From Actinobaculum sp. oral taxon 183 str. F0552 (lineage in GTDB: Bacteria; Actinomycetota; Actinomycetes; Actinomycetales; Actinomycetaceae), in contig NZ_KE951439.1 in NCBI RefSeq assembly GCF_000466165.1, positions 33,151-97,150 on the forward strand: a stretch of 64,000 nucleotides of DNA, given 5' to 3'. Below are positions 16,520 to 25,656 of the stretch, piece after piece (the stretch's first letter is position 1; each line of letters begins with the position of its first letter). The notes beneath the pieces are model-generated. The model had not been told where the DNA came from. It worked only from the letters and a program-made list of their open reading frames with translations, and did no database searches. Both the position numbers and the translations under genes were made by a program.

Positions 16520-19500
16520 ACAAGACGAGCAACCCGGTCGCCCTCGTGCTCCGATGGGCGGGCAGGAACAGGAAGTACTTGGTGGCCTCCATCGTCTGCG
16601 CGACACTGTCGGGATTGATGGTTGCGGTGCCCTATTTCGCCGTGTTCGACATGATGCGCGCCGTCTACGAGGGCAGGTGCACGACCCGGGTGGTCGCCGT
16701 CGACGCCGCCGTCCTAGTGGCGGGCACGCTGCTGCGCCACATCCTGTTCGGCGTGTCGAACGCCCTCGCGCACAAAGGCGCGTACGGCGCCCTGCTCGAC
16801 GTGCGCTGCAGCGTCCTCGACCGCCTGTCGAAGGCGCCGCTGGGCGAACTGGACGACCGCAGCACCGGCCGGATCAAGACCGTCCTCTCCGACGACGTCG
16901 AGAAGCTCGAACTCCTGCTCGCGCACAACCTGCCGGAGGCCTTCATGTACGTCTCGGGGCCCGCCGCCGCATTCGTCTTCCTCCTGACCGCGAACGCGCC
17001 GCTGGCGCTGGTCACGCTCGTCCCCGCGATCGCCGCGTTCGCGGTGCTCGTCCGCCTGTTCAAGATCGCCCGAGCCGTCATGCCCCGAGCCATGAAGTCC
17101 CTGGAGGACATGAACTCGGTCATGGTGGAGTACGTCAGCGGCATGCGCGTGATCAAGGCGCTCGACATGGGCGCCCGCTCGTTCAGGCGGTTCCGCGCCG
17201 CCGTGGACGAGGAGCACGAAGTGTGGGGCGAGATGTCGCGCCGGACCGGCCCCGGGTTCGCGGCCTACGTCGTCGTCATCGAGGCGGGCCTCCTCCTCAT
17301 GGTCCCCCTGGGCGCCCTGATGCTGACCCACGGCGCCGTCGACGGGTCGACCTATCTTCTCTTCGCCTTCGCGGGGTCTCTCTACCTGACTGAGATCAGG
17401 CTGCTGCAGGACTTCTCCAACAAACTCTCCCAAGCCTCGGCGGGCGCCCAACGCGTCCAGGAGCTCCTCGACGTTCCCGCCTTCGGGGCTGGCCAGGCCT
17501 TTCCCGAGGACGCGTCGATTCGCTTCGACGGCGTGTCCTTCGCATACGGCGACGACGCCCCCGAGGTCCTGCACGACGTCTCGCTCACCGTGGGGGCGGG
17601 CGAGCGGCTGGCCCTCGTCGGGCCCTCCGGTTCGGGGAAGTCGACTCTCGTCGAGCTGGTGGGGCGCTTCTACGACGTAACCTCGGGCGCCGTGACCATC
17701 GGCGGGAGGGATGTGCGCGACATCGACTACGACGACCTGCTGGCGCACGTATCCGTGGTGTTCCAGAAGACCTTCCTCACCAGCGGGACGATCGCGGAGA
17801 ACATCCGCATGGGCTCCGACGCCACGCTCGAGGAAGTGCGCGCGGCAGCGCGCCTCGCGCAGGCCGACGCCTTCATCGCGGCGCTCCCCGACGGATACGA
17901 CACGGTCATCGGCACTCTGGGCGCACGGCTCTCAGGCGGCGAGCGTCAGCGCATCGCCATCGCCCGCGCCATCCTCAAGGACGCGCCCATCCTCGTGTTG
18001 GACGAGGCCACGAGCTCGGCCGACCCGGAGAACCAGGCCTTCATCGACGAGGCGATCGCCAGCCTGTGCGAGGGCAAGACGGTGCTGATCGTCGCCCACC
18101 GGCTCGACGTGGTACCCGGCTGCGACCGCGTCGCCGTGATCGAAGACGGATCGCTCACCGCCGTGGGAACCCACGACGAGCTGCTCGCGTCCAGCCCCTA
18201 CTACCGCACGGTCTGGGAGGACTACAACCAGTCCCGTTCCATGAACTATCGCGTCGGAGCAGCGGACTCCGATGCGATGGACGCCCGCGGGAAGCGGGAG
18301 GCGCTCGCGGAAGCGGCCCCGAAGGCGGCTTCGACGACGGCGACGTCAGCGGATGCGGCGCCGGCTGAGGCGGCTCCCTTCGCGAAGGGCCGGGACTTCT
18401 ACGTCTCGTGCGCGTGCACGGTCGTCGAGGGCATGCTGGGCGGCTTCAACTTCGTGCTCGTCTACCTGGTGATACAGCAGGTCTTCTCCGATTCCGTCAG
18501 CCTTGCGGCGTTGTTCGGGGTCACGGGCGCGCTCGTCGGGGTGTTCGCCCTCCGCCTAGCCGTCTACTCCTTCGGCTACGTCCGCGGGCAGATCGGCGGC
18601 TCGCGCATCAGCCGAAACCTGCGCGTGGCCTTGGGCGACTCCATCAAACGGATCCCCCTCTCCCGCTTCACCGAGCGCTCCAGCGGGGAATACCTGCAGG
18701 CCCTCACCGTGAACGTCAACGACTACGAGCAGATCCTCACCCACAGGACGGGCGACATCCTCAAGAACGTCTCCCTGGCGAGCGTGATCACCGTCTTCGT
18801 CGCATTCTTGTACGCCCCGGCCGGAGCGGTCGTGCTGCTGTCCTTCCTCCTCCTCGTCCCCGCCGTCGCCCTGTCATGGCGCCAGGTCAAGGTCCACGGC
18901 CCCCACAAGGACGAAGTGCGCGCGAGCAACTCCAGCGCCATCATGGAGCACGTCGACGGCATGCAGGCCCTGCGCGCCTACGGCATGGCGGGCGTGCGCA
19001 ACGATGCGATCGTGGACAGCATGCGGGAGTTCTCGCGCGTCAGCTACGTCTACGAGCGGGCCGTCATACCCGTGGGGGTGGCTCTGGCGATCCTGGCGGG
19101 CCTGAGCCAGCCCCTACTCGTCGTGCTGTGCTACCAGGCGTGGAAGGCGGATGCCGTCGCCGCCTCTTCCTTCCTGCTCATCTCCATGATGCCGCTGTTG
19201 ACGTTGAGGCTCGTCAACGGCATATTCATCGACCTGACCGCCTACCGGAACCTCAGGATCGCGAGGAACAACGTCGCCGCCGTGCTCGCTGAGCCTCAGG
19301 AGGAGGGCAGCTTCGACGCCGTGCCCATGGAGGGAGCGGCGATCAGCCTCTCCCATGTGGACTTCTCCTACGGGCGGGGGCCGCGCGTGCTCTCCGACTT
19401 CAGCCTTCGCGTGCCGGAGGGGAGGCTGACGGCGCTCGTGGGCGAGTCGGGCTGCGGCAAGTCCACGGTGCTCAGCCTGATCGCCCAGCTGTACCGCTCG

Positions 19501-20061
19501 GATCGCGGGACCATCGCCTTCGGCGGCGCCGACACCGCCGCCTACGCGCCCGAGAGCGTGCTGCGCAACGTGGCGCTCGTGGACCAGGACGTGTTCCTCT
19601 TCGACGACTCGGTTATGGACAACGTGAGGTACGCGCGGCCCGGAGCGAGCGACGAGGAGGTGCGCGAGGCGTGCCGGCTGGCCAACGCCGACGGCTTCGT
19701 CAGCGCGCTGCCCGAAGGCTACGCGACGCGGATCGGGGAGAACGGCGGGTTCCTGTCGGGCGGCGAGCGCCAACGCATCTCGATCGCCCGCGCCATTCTC
19801 CGTGACGCGCCGATCGTCCTGCTCGACGAGGCCACCTCCAACCTGGACGTGGAGAACGAGCTGGCGGTACGCAAGGCCGTCGCCAACCTGCTCTCCTCGC
19901 GCAAGACCGTGGTCATGGTGGCGCACACGCTCTCCGTCATCCGCAAGGCAGACAGCATCGCGGTCATCGACGGCGGGGCGGTCGCCGAGCAGGGCACGCA
20001 CGAGGAGCTGCTCGCGCGCGGCGGCAAGTATGCGCGCATGTGGAGCGCCTCGCGACCATAG
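16516..20061 (+). CDS. fused double ABC half-transporter (IrtAB/YbtPQ-like)
   Basis: A 1181-residue protein with the order TM-NBD-TM-NBD, a head-to-tail fusion of two exporter-fold half-transporters. NBD1: Walker A GPSGSGKST, signature LSGGERQRIAI, Walker B ILVLDEATSS. NBD2: Walker A GESGCGKST, signature LSGGERQRISI, Walker B IVLLDEATSNLD. An Ala/Glu-rich linker of about 50 residues joins the halves. In Yersinia YbtPQ and mycobacterial IrtAB the halves are separate proteins that form a heterodimeric siderophore importer in spite of the exporter fold. No siderophore-reductase domain like that of IrtA is present. GTG start, 4-bp overlap with the ECF ATPase. Iron-siderophore import is inferred from fold, operon and iron box; a drug or peptide exporter is the alternative. 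Confidence 0.82.
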   Translation: MNKTSNPVALVLRWAGRNRKYLVASIVCATLSGLMVAVPYFAVFDMMRAVYEGRCTTRVVAVDAAVLVAGTLLRHILFGVSNALAHKGAYGALLDVRCSVLDRLSKAPLGELDDRSTGRIKTVLSDDVEKLELLLAHNLPEAFMYVSGPAAAFVFLLTANAPLALVTLVPAIAAFAVLVRLFKIARAVMPRAMKSLEDMNSVMVEYVSGMRVIKALDMGARSFRRFRAAVDEEHEVWGEMSRRTGPGFAAYVVVIEAGLLLMVPLGALMLTHGAVDGSTYLLFAFAGSLYLTEIRLLQDFSNKLSQASAGAQRVQELLDVPAFGAGQAFPEDASIRFDGVSFAYGDDAPEVLHDVSLTVGAGERLALVGPSGSGKSTLVELVGRFYDVTSGAVTIGGRDVRDIDYDDLLAHVSVVFQKTFLTSGTIAENIRMGSDATLEEVRAAARLAQADAFIAALPDGYDTVIGTLGARLSGGERQRIAIARAILKDAPILVLDEATSSADPENQAFIDEAIASLCEGKTVLIVAHRLDVVPGCDRVAVIEDGSLTAVGTHDELLASSPYYRTVWEDYNQSRSMNYRVGAADSDAMDARGKREALAEAAPKAASTTATSADAAPAEAAPFAKGRDFYVSCACTVVEGMLGGFNFVLVYLVIQQVFSDSVSLAALFGVTGALVGVFALRLAVYSFGYVRGQIGGSRISRNLRVALGDSIKRIPLSRFTERSSGEYLQALTVNVNDYEQILTHRTGDILKNVSLASVITVFVAFLYAPAGAVVLLSFLLLVPAVALSWRQVKVHGPHKDEVRASNSSAIMEHVDGMQALRAYGMAGVRNDAIVDSMREFSRVSYVYERAVIPVGVALAILAGLSQPLLVVLCYQAWKADAVAASSFLLISMMPLLTLRLVNGIFIDLTAYRNLRIARNNVAAVLAEPQEEGSFDAVPMEGAAISLSHVDFSYGRGPRVLSDFSLRVPEGRLTALVGESGCGKSTVLSLIAQLYRSDRGTIAFGGADTAAYAPESVLRNVALVDQDVFLFDDSVMDNVRYARPGASDEEVREACRLANADGFVSALPEGYATRIGENGGFLSGGERQRISIARAILRDAPIVLLDEATSNLDVENELAVRKAVANLLSSRKTVVMVAHTLSVIRKADSIAVIDGGAVAEQGTHEELLARGGKYARMWSASRP

Positions 20062-20243
20062 CGAAGCCCTTCAGCATCTGCGCGAGGCGAGGCGTTCGCG
20101 AGGACCGCCCTTCAACTGGGTGCCGATGAGCACGGCTATCTCGGCGGCCACCGCCCGCGAGCCTCATCGCGGCGTATGGCATGAACCGAGTCAGGTAGAA
20201 TCCCCGATGACGGAAGGCTCCTGTCAGATTGGGAGTGCAAGGC

Positions 20244-21374
20244 ATGGCAAATCCGCGCAAGGCGGCTAGCGCTGCTCGGACGTCCAGTGTTGGAGGGCGT
20301 CGAAGGATAACCACAGGCGGCCCTCGCCGGATCCAGAGCGGTCAGAGCGACGGCCCCCAGCGCCAACGCTACCTTGTGACCTTCCCGGCGGGGCTCGCCG
20401 CTTTGGTCGAGGAGTGCCTTCGGGCCGATCTGCGCCTGGTTTCAGTGTCTCACAGGGACGATAGCGCCCTGCTCTTTTCGACGTCGGCTCCGGCCGAGTC
20501 GGTGGCCAAGCTGCTCTACGTCAAGAATGCCTTTCAGCTGGTTCTGGAAGTGCCCCGGACTTCTTTGAGCGGTGCGGCCAAGGCTATCGCCCAACGGCTA
20601 CGGCGATCCGTCTCGCCTGGCTTGGAACGCATGTCCGGTTTCCGGATCATGGCGCAGATAGATGGCCAGTTGGAGCCGTTGGATCGCCATGCGAAAGGGA
20701 CGCTGGAGCGTGCCGTGATGTCTGCTACAAGGGCGCGGGTGATGTCCCGCGGCGGCGGGGACGAGCTATGGCTCATCGGGAGGCGCGCCTTGGGGACCAT
20801 CGTGCTGGGGCGTCGCCTTTCACGAGCGGCCAAGCCGGGGCCGGCCGGGTCGCTGAGCCCCGAGCTGAGTCGGTTGCTAGTGCGGATGTCGAAGCCGCAG
20901 GGCGGGGATGTGTTCCTGGATCCGTTCGCTGGAAGTGGAGCGCTTTGCAGGGCGCGCGCGGAATGGCCGGCCAGGCGGGTCATCGGGGTCGACCTGTACG
21001 CCGAGCCTCGTTTCGACAGCCCGAGGGCCCGCGCGCCGATCGAGTTCCTGCGCGAGGACGCGCTCGAACTGCCCTCGGTGGAGTCGGGTTCGGCAAGCGT
21101 GGTGGCGACGGACCCGCCGTGGGGGGAGTTCGAGTCTTTCGCCGGGTCGGCCCAGGAGTTCTACGCGGCCATGGCGGCGAGCTTCCGCCGCGTACTCGAC
21201 CCGCGGACGGGACGGCTGGTGCTACTGGTCTCACGGAAGATGGAGCAGCTTGTGGCAGATGAACTGATACGTGCAGGATTCGAAGGGCCACGGCTGGTTC
21301 CGGTGCTGGTCAACGGCCATCCGGCGACTGTCTTGAACGCCTGTCCGGCGGAGGCGAGGGACGATGGCGGCTGA
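20244..21374 (+). CDS. TRM11/UPF0020-type RNA methyltransferase-like protein
   Basis: A Rossmann-fold SAM-dependent methyltransferase of 376 residues. The SAM motif is DVFLDPFAGSGALCRA, the acidic loop IGVDLYAE, and the catalytic motif TDPPWG, close to the (N/D)PPY/W motif of N2-guanine and N6-adenine methyltransferases. The N-terminal 150 residues (YLVTFPAGLAALVEECLRAD) resemble the ferredoxin-like and THUMP-like region of TRM11-type RNA methyltransferases. tRNA or rRNA guanine is the probable substrate. ATG at 20244 is chosen; TTG 20229 and GTG 20235 are in frame and possible. It stands alone. Confidence 0.75.
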   Translation: MANPRKAASAARTSSVGGRRRITTGGPRRIQSGQSDGPQRQRYLVTFPAGLAALVEECLRADLRLVSVSHRDDSALLFSTSAPAESVAKLLYVKNAFQLVLEVPRTSLSGAAKAIAQRLRRSVSPGLERMSGFRIMAQIDGQLEPLDRHAKGTLERAVMSATRARVMSRGGGDELWLIGRRALGTIVLGRRLSRAAKPGPAGSLSPELSRLLVRMSKPQGGDVFLDPFAGSGALCRARAEWPARRVIGVDLYAEPRFDSPRARAPIEFLREDALELPSVESGSASVVATDPPWGEFESFAGSAQEFYAAMAASFRRVLDPRTGRLVLLVSRKMEQLVADELIRAGFEGPRLVPVLVNGHPATVLNACPAEARDDGG

Positions 21375-21418
21375 CAAGGAGCCGGCCCCGGCCGGCAGTC
21401 ATCGCCTTCATTCGAACT

Positions 21419-21784
21419 TCATTCGAAGCGCCCCCGCTCGCAGACCACTCGATTGCCCCACTCGGTCAGGGCGGCCAAGGCGGGAAGGAAAGTGCGCCCG
21501 AATTCGGTGAGCGAATAGACCGTCTTCACAGGCGGCTTGCTCCCGAAGACTTCCCGTGAGACCAGCCCGTCCCGCTCCAGCTGCCTGAGCTGGTTGCTCA
21601 GCACCGCCTCCGTCGGCGAGATGAGGGCGCGCCGCAGCTCGCCGAAACGTTTGGGCCCGTGCTGCAGGTGGTAGAGGATGACCGCCTTCCACTTGCCGCC
21701 CACCAAATCCATGGCGACGCTGATGGGACACGGGTAGGTTTTCCCACCCAGACTCACGAAATCGCTGATGCATTCTGTTCTCAT
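21419..21784 (-). CDS. HxlR-family transcription regulator
   Basis: A 121-residue winged-helix regulator of the HxlR (MarR-like) family. Key segments are CPISVAMDLVGGKWKAVILY, GPKRFGELRRAL, EAVLSNQLRQLERDGLVSRE and KTVYSLTEFGRTF. The Cys in YPCPIS is the one used for redox or electrophile sensing in several family members. The start ATG at 21784 gives normal length. It is divergent from an NmrA-type oxidoreductase, the usual arrangement for HxlR regulators controlling a quinone or electrophile response gene. A palindrome between them is a probable operator. Confidence 0.9.
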   Translation of the reverse strand: MRTECISDFVSLGGKTYPCPISVAMDLVGGKWKAVILYHLQHGPKRFGELRRALISPTEAVLSNQLRQLERDGLVSREVFGSKPPVKTVYSLTEFGRTFLPALAALTEWGNRVVCERGRFE

Positions 21785-21810
21785 GGCCTGCGCCTGCCTT
21801 CCCAGGGTAC

Positions 21811-21826
21811 CTATCCGAAAGGATAG
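21811..21826. promoter_or_regulatory. palindrome CTATCCGAAAGGATAG in the HxlR/NmrA gap
   Basis: Perfect 6-bp arms with a 4-bp centre, 27 bp before the HxlR start and 82 bp before the NmrA-type start. Position and symmetry fit an HxlR operator controlling both genes. Confidence 0.6.
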
Positions 21827-21907
21827 TTCTTGTTCCAGTCGACTCGCGGTTCCATACTGGCGTTTGCACACGATCATAACCCCCTGAAGTTCAAGGAGAA
21901 TGCCGCA

Positions 21908-22861
21908 ATGCCCGCTGAACCGCTCATAGCCGTCGCCGGCGGCACCAGCAAGCAAGGTCGCAGCGTCGTCAGGACGCTGATAGACGACGGACGCTTCAGA
22001 GTGCGCGCCCTCACCCGCGATCCCTCCTCCTCTCAGGCGCAGAACCTCGCCCGGCTCGGCGCGGAAGTCGTCTCCGCCCCGCTGGCGCTGGGGCACGACG
22101 AGGAGTGGCTCGCCGCTTTCGTCGGCGCGGACGGCGCCTTCCTGATGACCCCGCCCATCGCGCCGGAAGGCTCGCGCGAATACGAACTGGGGTGCCGCCT
22201 GGCGGACGCCGCCGTGCGGGCGGGCGTCGGACGCCTCGTGTTCAGCACCCTCGAAAACGTCGACGAGATCTCAGGCGGGCAATGGTTCGCCCCTCACTTC
22301 ACCGATAAGGCCCGGATCGCCGACTACATCCGCACGCTGCCCGTGACCTGCGCCTTCGTCATGCTCTCCTTCTTCTTCACCAATCTGCTGGAGTACTACG
22401 TGCCACGCAGGGAAGGCGACTCGCTCATTCTGCCCGTCTACCTTCCCGAGGATTTCCGGGCGCCCTTCGTGGACCCGCTGACGGCCACCGGCCCGGCGGT
22501 ACTCGAAATCCTCTCCCACCCCGAGGCCTACCGGGGCCGAACGCTCCCGCTCGTCGGCGACATCGTCTCGCCCCGCGAGATGATCGAGACCTTCCAGCGG
22601 GTCACCGGCGTGAAGGCCGAGTACGGCGATGCGTTCACGCGCGAGGGTCTGCTCCACTACTTCCCCGAACTCGCCGCCGAATCGCAGGCGAAGGAGATCC
22701 TGGGCATGGTCAACTACACGGTGAACTACGGGTATTTCAGGCCGGGACGCGACTTGGAATGGAGCCGCCGCCTAACCCCGGGCACCCTCACTTGGGAGCA
22801 GTTCCTGCGCGCCACCGGATGGCGCGGCGAGCGCACCCCCTTCGGCGGCTCGCATAGCTGA
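21908..22861 (+). CDS. NmrA/SDR-family NAD(P)-binding protein
   Basis: A 317-residue atypical short-chain dehydrogenase of the NmrA type. The nucleotide-binding motif is VAGGTSKQGRSVVRTL, followed by VRALTRDPSS, whose Arg is typical of NADP preference. The family's Tyr-x-x-x-Lys is not evident at the usual place; FSTLENVDEISGG follows the central strands, as in NmrA-like regulators and azoreductase-like QOR2 proteins. Divergent from an HxlR regulator, so it is probably induced by electrophiles or quinones. The ATG at 21908 follows AAGGAGAATG. Confidence 0.85.
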   Translation: MPAEPLIAVAGGTSKQGRSVVRTLIDDGRFRVRALTRDPSSSQAQNLARLGAEVVSAPLALGHDEEWLAAFVGADGAFLMTPPIAPEGSREYELGCRLADAAVRAGVGRLVFSTLENVDEISGGQWFAPHFTDKARIADYIRTLPVTCAFVMLSFFFTNLLEYYVPRREGDSLILPVYLPEDFRAPFVDPLTATGPAVLEILSHPEAYRGRTLPLVGDIVSPREMIETFQRVTGVKAEYGDAFTREGLLHYFPELAAESQAKEILGMVNYTVNYGYFRPGRDLEWSRRLTPGTLTWEQFLRATGWRGERTPFGGSHS

Positions 22862-22994
22862 ACGGGGATTAGATGTGTATGGGTAACTCTGAATGGGTAT
22901 GAGGGGTTGACCTGCGGGGCTTCCGGATCGCATCCTGTTGGCAGCCACTTCCAGCGCTCATTTCGCACAGCCAGAACAACCTGAGGAATCCACC

Positions 22995-24362
22995 GTGTTC
23001 AACAATTCGCACTCCCCGATCCCGTCCGTCCGCCCGGTCGGCCAGCACCTTCAACAGGCCCGGGGCCTGGGAGGAATCCGAATCCTCCAGCGGGCTCGGC
23101 GGCGTCGGCGTTTCCCGCGTCCTCGATCCTCCCGGCTCGGCCTTCTCTCAGCGATCGCGATGATCCTGACCGTGGCCGACGTCGGTGCCACGGCCCACTC
23201 CGCTCAACGGCCGGCTGCTGTGCCGACCGGCCGCTACGTGGCCCTCGGCGACTCCTACGCTTCAGGCTTCGGCGTACTCCCGTATGCCAAAGGCACCGAC
23301 GTCGTCGGCGGCAACAGGTGCAAGCGCTCCGAGGGCGCCTACGCTCACAAGGTGGGCAAGCGCATCGACAGGGCGCTGGATTTCCACGCCTGCGCCGAGG
23401 CCCGCACCAAGGACTTCTACCAGGCCAACACCGCCTGGGGCGAGCCCGCCCAACTCGACCGCGTCGGCTCGTCCACCGGCCTGGTGACGTTCTCCATCGG
23501 AGGCAACGACGCAGGTTTCCGCAAGACCCTCACCGACTGCATCGGGGGCGCGAGGATATTCCCCTTCGTCACGTGCAGCGGCGACAAGAAGATCACCGAC
23601 CCGGTCGACGCCGCCCTGGACGCCCTGCGCGGCAAAAGCACGCAAGAAGGCATCCACAGCTACGACGCGATCATGGCCGACATCCGTTCACGCGCCCCCA
23701 AGGCCGCGGTCGTCGCAGTCGGCTATCCCCACATGTTCCCCGTCAAGGGAGGGGAAGGCGGACTGATCCCGGGGCGCTGCGAAGGGGTCAAGAAGGTGGA
23801 TCAACGTTGGATCGCGGCCAAGACCGATGAGGTCAACGCGGCCCTGAAGGCCTCCGCGCTGCGCCACGGCTACCTGTTCGCCGACCCGACCGGCGCATTC
23901 AACGGCCATGAGCTGTGCGGCGCCAAGGGATCGTGGTTCTACGGCCTCTTCGAGGACGGCCGCTTCCACCCGATCGCCGACGGGCACACCGCAACCGCCG
24001 ACGCCGTCATGAACGCCCTGAAGGACGGAGGCGGCCAGCAGGGCGCCGCCCTCCCCGCCGCCGAAGAGCAGGTCCGCAACGCGCGGCCCAAGGGCGCCAT
24101 GACCGTCGCCCGCAACGGCTCCCGGCTCTCCTTGGACGCGTCGGCCTCCACCGACGCCGACGGGACCGTCGCCAAAGTCGACTGGTACATCCAACGCCCC
24201 GACGGCAGCGAAGAGGAACTCCACGGCGTGCGGACCGCCACCACGGTTTCCGCCGACCAGGCCGTCTCCGTCACCGCCGTCGTGAAGGACAACCGCGGCA
24301 TGGAGGACTTCGTCACGCAGGTGTCGCCCGCAGCCAAAGGGCAGGCCAATGGCGCCAAATAG
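22995..24362 (+). CDS. secreted SGNH/GDSL hydrolase with C-terminal Ig/PKD-like domain
   Basis: A 455-residue exported esterase/lipase of the SGNH type. The N-terminus has an Arg-rich stretch followed by a hydrophobic core (LGLLSAIAMILTVADVGA), consistent with a long signal peptide or anchor. Catalytic blocks: GDSYASG (Ser, block I), SIGGNDAGF (Gly and Asn, blocks II-III), and GRFHPIADGH (Asp/His, block V). Cys residues placed as in actinobacterial secreted lipases probably form disulphides. The last 85 residues (SLDASASTDADGTVAKVDWY) look like a PKD or Ig-like binding domain. GTG at 22995 follows GAGG; an upstream TTG is also in frame. A stem-loop follows the stop. Confidence 0.85.
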   Translation: MFNNSHSPIPSVRPVGQHLQQARGLGGIRILQRARRRRRFPRPRSSRLGLLSAIAMILTVADVGATAHSAQRPAAVPTGRYVALGDSYASGFGVLPYAKGTDVVGGNRCKRSEGAYAHKVGKRIDRALDFHACAEARTKDFYQANTAWGEPAQLDRVGSSTGLVTFSIGGNDAGFRKTLTDCIGGARIFPFVTCSGDKKITDPVDAALDALRGKSTQEGIHSYDAIMADIRSRAPKAAVVAVGYPHMFPVKGGEGGLIPGRCEGVKKVDQRWIAAKTDEVNAALKASALRHGYLFADPTGAFNGHELCGAKGSWFYGLFEDGRFHPIADGHTATADAVMNALKDGGGQQGAALPAAEEQVRNARPKGAMTVARNGSRLSLDASASTDADGTVAKVDWYIQRPDGSEEELHGVRTATTVSADQAVSVTAVVKDNRGMEDFVTQVSPAAKGQANGAK

Positions 24363-24380
24363 CCCGGGAAGCCCCCGGGC
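24362..24380 (+). terminator. stem-loop after the SGNH hydrolase
   Basis: GCCCGGG-AAGCC-CCCGGGC, a perfect 7-bp GC stem with a 5-base loop starting on the last base of the stop codon. There is no T-run, which is common in high-GC actinobacteria. Confidence 0.45.
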
Positions 24381-24421
24381 GGGCCTGGCGAGCAGCGGTT
24401 CGCCCTCCTAAGGGGATTGCG

Positions 24422-25249
24422 ATGTCCGAGCATTCTCCACACGGCCGCATGAGCGCCCGGTACACCCATGGACACGGCCCGGCGGTGCTCGAAGGGCACT
24501 CGCGCCGCGGCGCCTTGGATTCGGCGGGATATCTGCTCCCCCGCCTGCACCCCGGTATGGACCTGCTCGACGTCGGATGCGGGCCGGCGTCCATCACCGC
24601 CGATCTCGCCGAGCTCGTGGCGCCCGGACGGGTCGTGGCGCTCGACGCCTCTCCCGCCGCGTTGGAGGCGGCCCGGGCCACGCTTGAGTCGCGGGGCCTC
24701 CTGGACCGAGTCGAACTGGCCGCCGGCGACGTATTCGCTCTGCCCTTCGAGGACGGCGCCTTCGACGTAGTCCACGCCCATCAGGTGATCCAGCACGTGG
24801 ACGAGCCGGTGGCGGCCCTGGCCGAGATGCGCCGAGTCGCCCGCCCCGGCGGGACGGTCGCGGTGCGCGACGCCGTCTACTCGGCCATGAGCTGGTTCCC
24901 GCGGCCCGAAGGCATGGACCTGTGGCTTTCCGTCTATACGGCCACCGCCCGGGCCAACGGCGGCGAGCCCGACGCCGGAAGCAGGCTGCTGGCATGGACG
25001 CGCCAGGCGGGGCTGACGCAGGTGGTCGCCTCGGCCTCGACCTGGTGCTTCGCCACGGAGCGAGATCGCGAATGGTGGTCGGCCACATGGGCCGAGCGGT
25101 GCCTGACTTCGTTCGGCCCGCAGGCGTGCGAGATCGGTTTGGCGACGGCCGACGACCTCGAGGCGATGGCCGAAGGATGGCGGCAGTGGGGTGCAAGCGA
25201 GGACGGGTGGTTCACCGTGGTCCACGGAGAAATCCTCGGTAGTGCGTGA
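24422..25249 (+). CDS. SAM-dependent methyltransferase (UbiE-like class I)
   Basis: A 275-residue class I methyltransferase. Motif I is LLDVGCGPASITADLA, the acidic motif VVALDASP, motif II AFDVVHAHQVIQHVDEP. The motif set is typical of small-molecule methyltransferases of the UbiE/ubiquinone type, but the substrate cannot be told. The C-terminal region (WWSATWAERCLTSFG) is characteristic of an actinobacterial subfamily. ATG at 24422 follows AAGGGGATT. It begins 60 bp after the SGNH gene and is probably separately transcribed because of the intervening stem-loop. Confidence 0.88.
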   Translation: MSEHSPHGRMSARYTHGHGPAVLEGHSRRGALDSAGYLLPRLHPGMDLLDVGCGPASITADLAELVAPGRVVALDASPAALEAARATLESRGLLDRVELAAGDVFALPFEDGAFDVVHAHQVIQHVDEPVAALAEMRRVARPGGTVAVRDAVYSAMSWFPRPEGMDLWLSVYTATARANGGEPDAGSRLLAWTRQAGLTQVVASASTWCFATERDREWWSATWAERCLTSFGPQACEIGLATADDLEAMAEGWRQWGASEDGWFTVVHGEILGSA

Positions 25250-25375
25250 TTGTAACGAACTCAACTCCAGCAGGGAAGGCTCATCAGGTTCGTCTTCTTC
25301 AACGGCAGAAGTCCGTCGTCAAGCTCTTTTAAACGCAGGTAAATGTTTCTCATGGCTGCCCTATCCGATAGATGC

Positions 25376-25642
25376 TCACCTACCGTCGCTACTTCGTTCG
25401 ACTGCTATCGATAACCCTTTTGCCACATCATCGAAAAGAATATGCAGGAGTCTCGGCGGTAATTTTCTCCAGACGCGTCCTGCAGCTGAAAAGCGCTTAT
25501 CCTGGCGCGCTTTTCGAAGGACTTCCTCCTCTACAGCTTCTGGTGCATTCAAAGCTCCTAAAACGCTGAAAAGTAATCTTTCCTTATTTATAGAAAAGAA
25601 GTTGATGCTCGGTCCTGCATAGATAATGGCATACCCACTCAT
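25376..25642 (-). pseudogene. truncated PIN-like protein of an XRE/ImmA module
   Basis: An 88-codon frame starting 14 bp after the ImmA reading frame ends. It reads IIYAGPSINFFSINKERLLF, then ALNAPEAVEEEVLRKARQD, which resembles the first 80 residues of PIN-like proteins that often follow XRE and ImmA genes. The expected first catalytic Asp (family pattern V-x-D-A-G-P) is replaced by Tyr, and the frame stops at 25376, well short of a normal length. The region is visibly lower in GC than its surroundings. I read it as a decayed third gene of the module. The assignment is from pattern memory and moderate. Confidence 0.4.
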
Positions 25643-25656
25643 GTGGGATTTTCTGG

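Noticed and set aside
16516..20061. Two separate ABC genes
   Set aside because: The reading frame is continuous through an Ala/Glu-rich linker with no stop and no internal ribosome site that clearly starts the second half.
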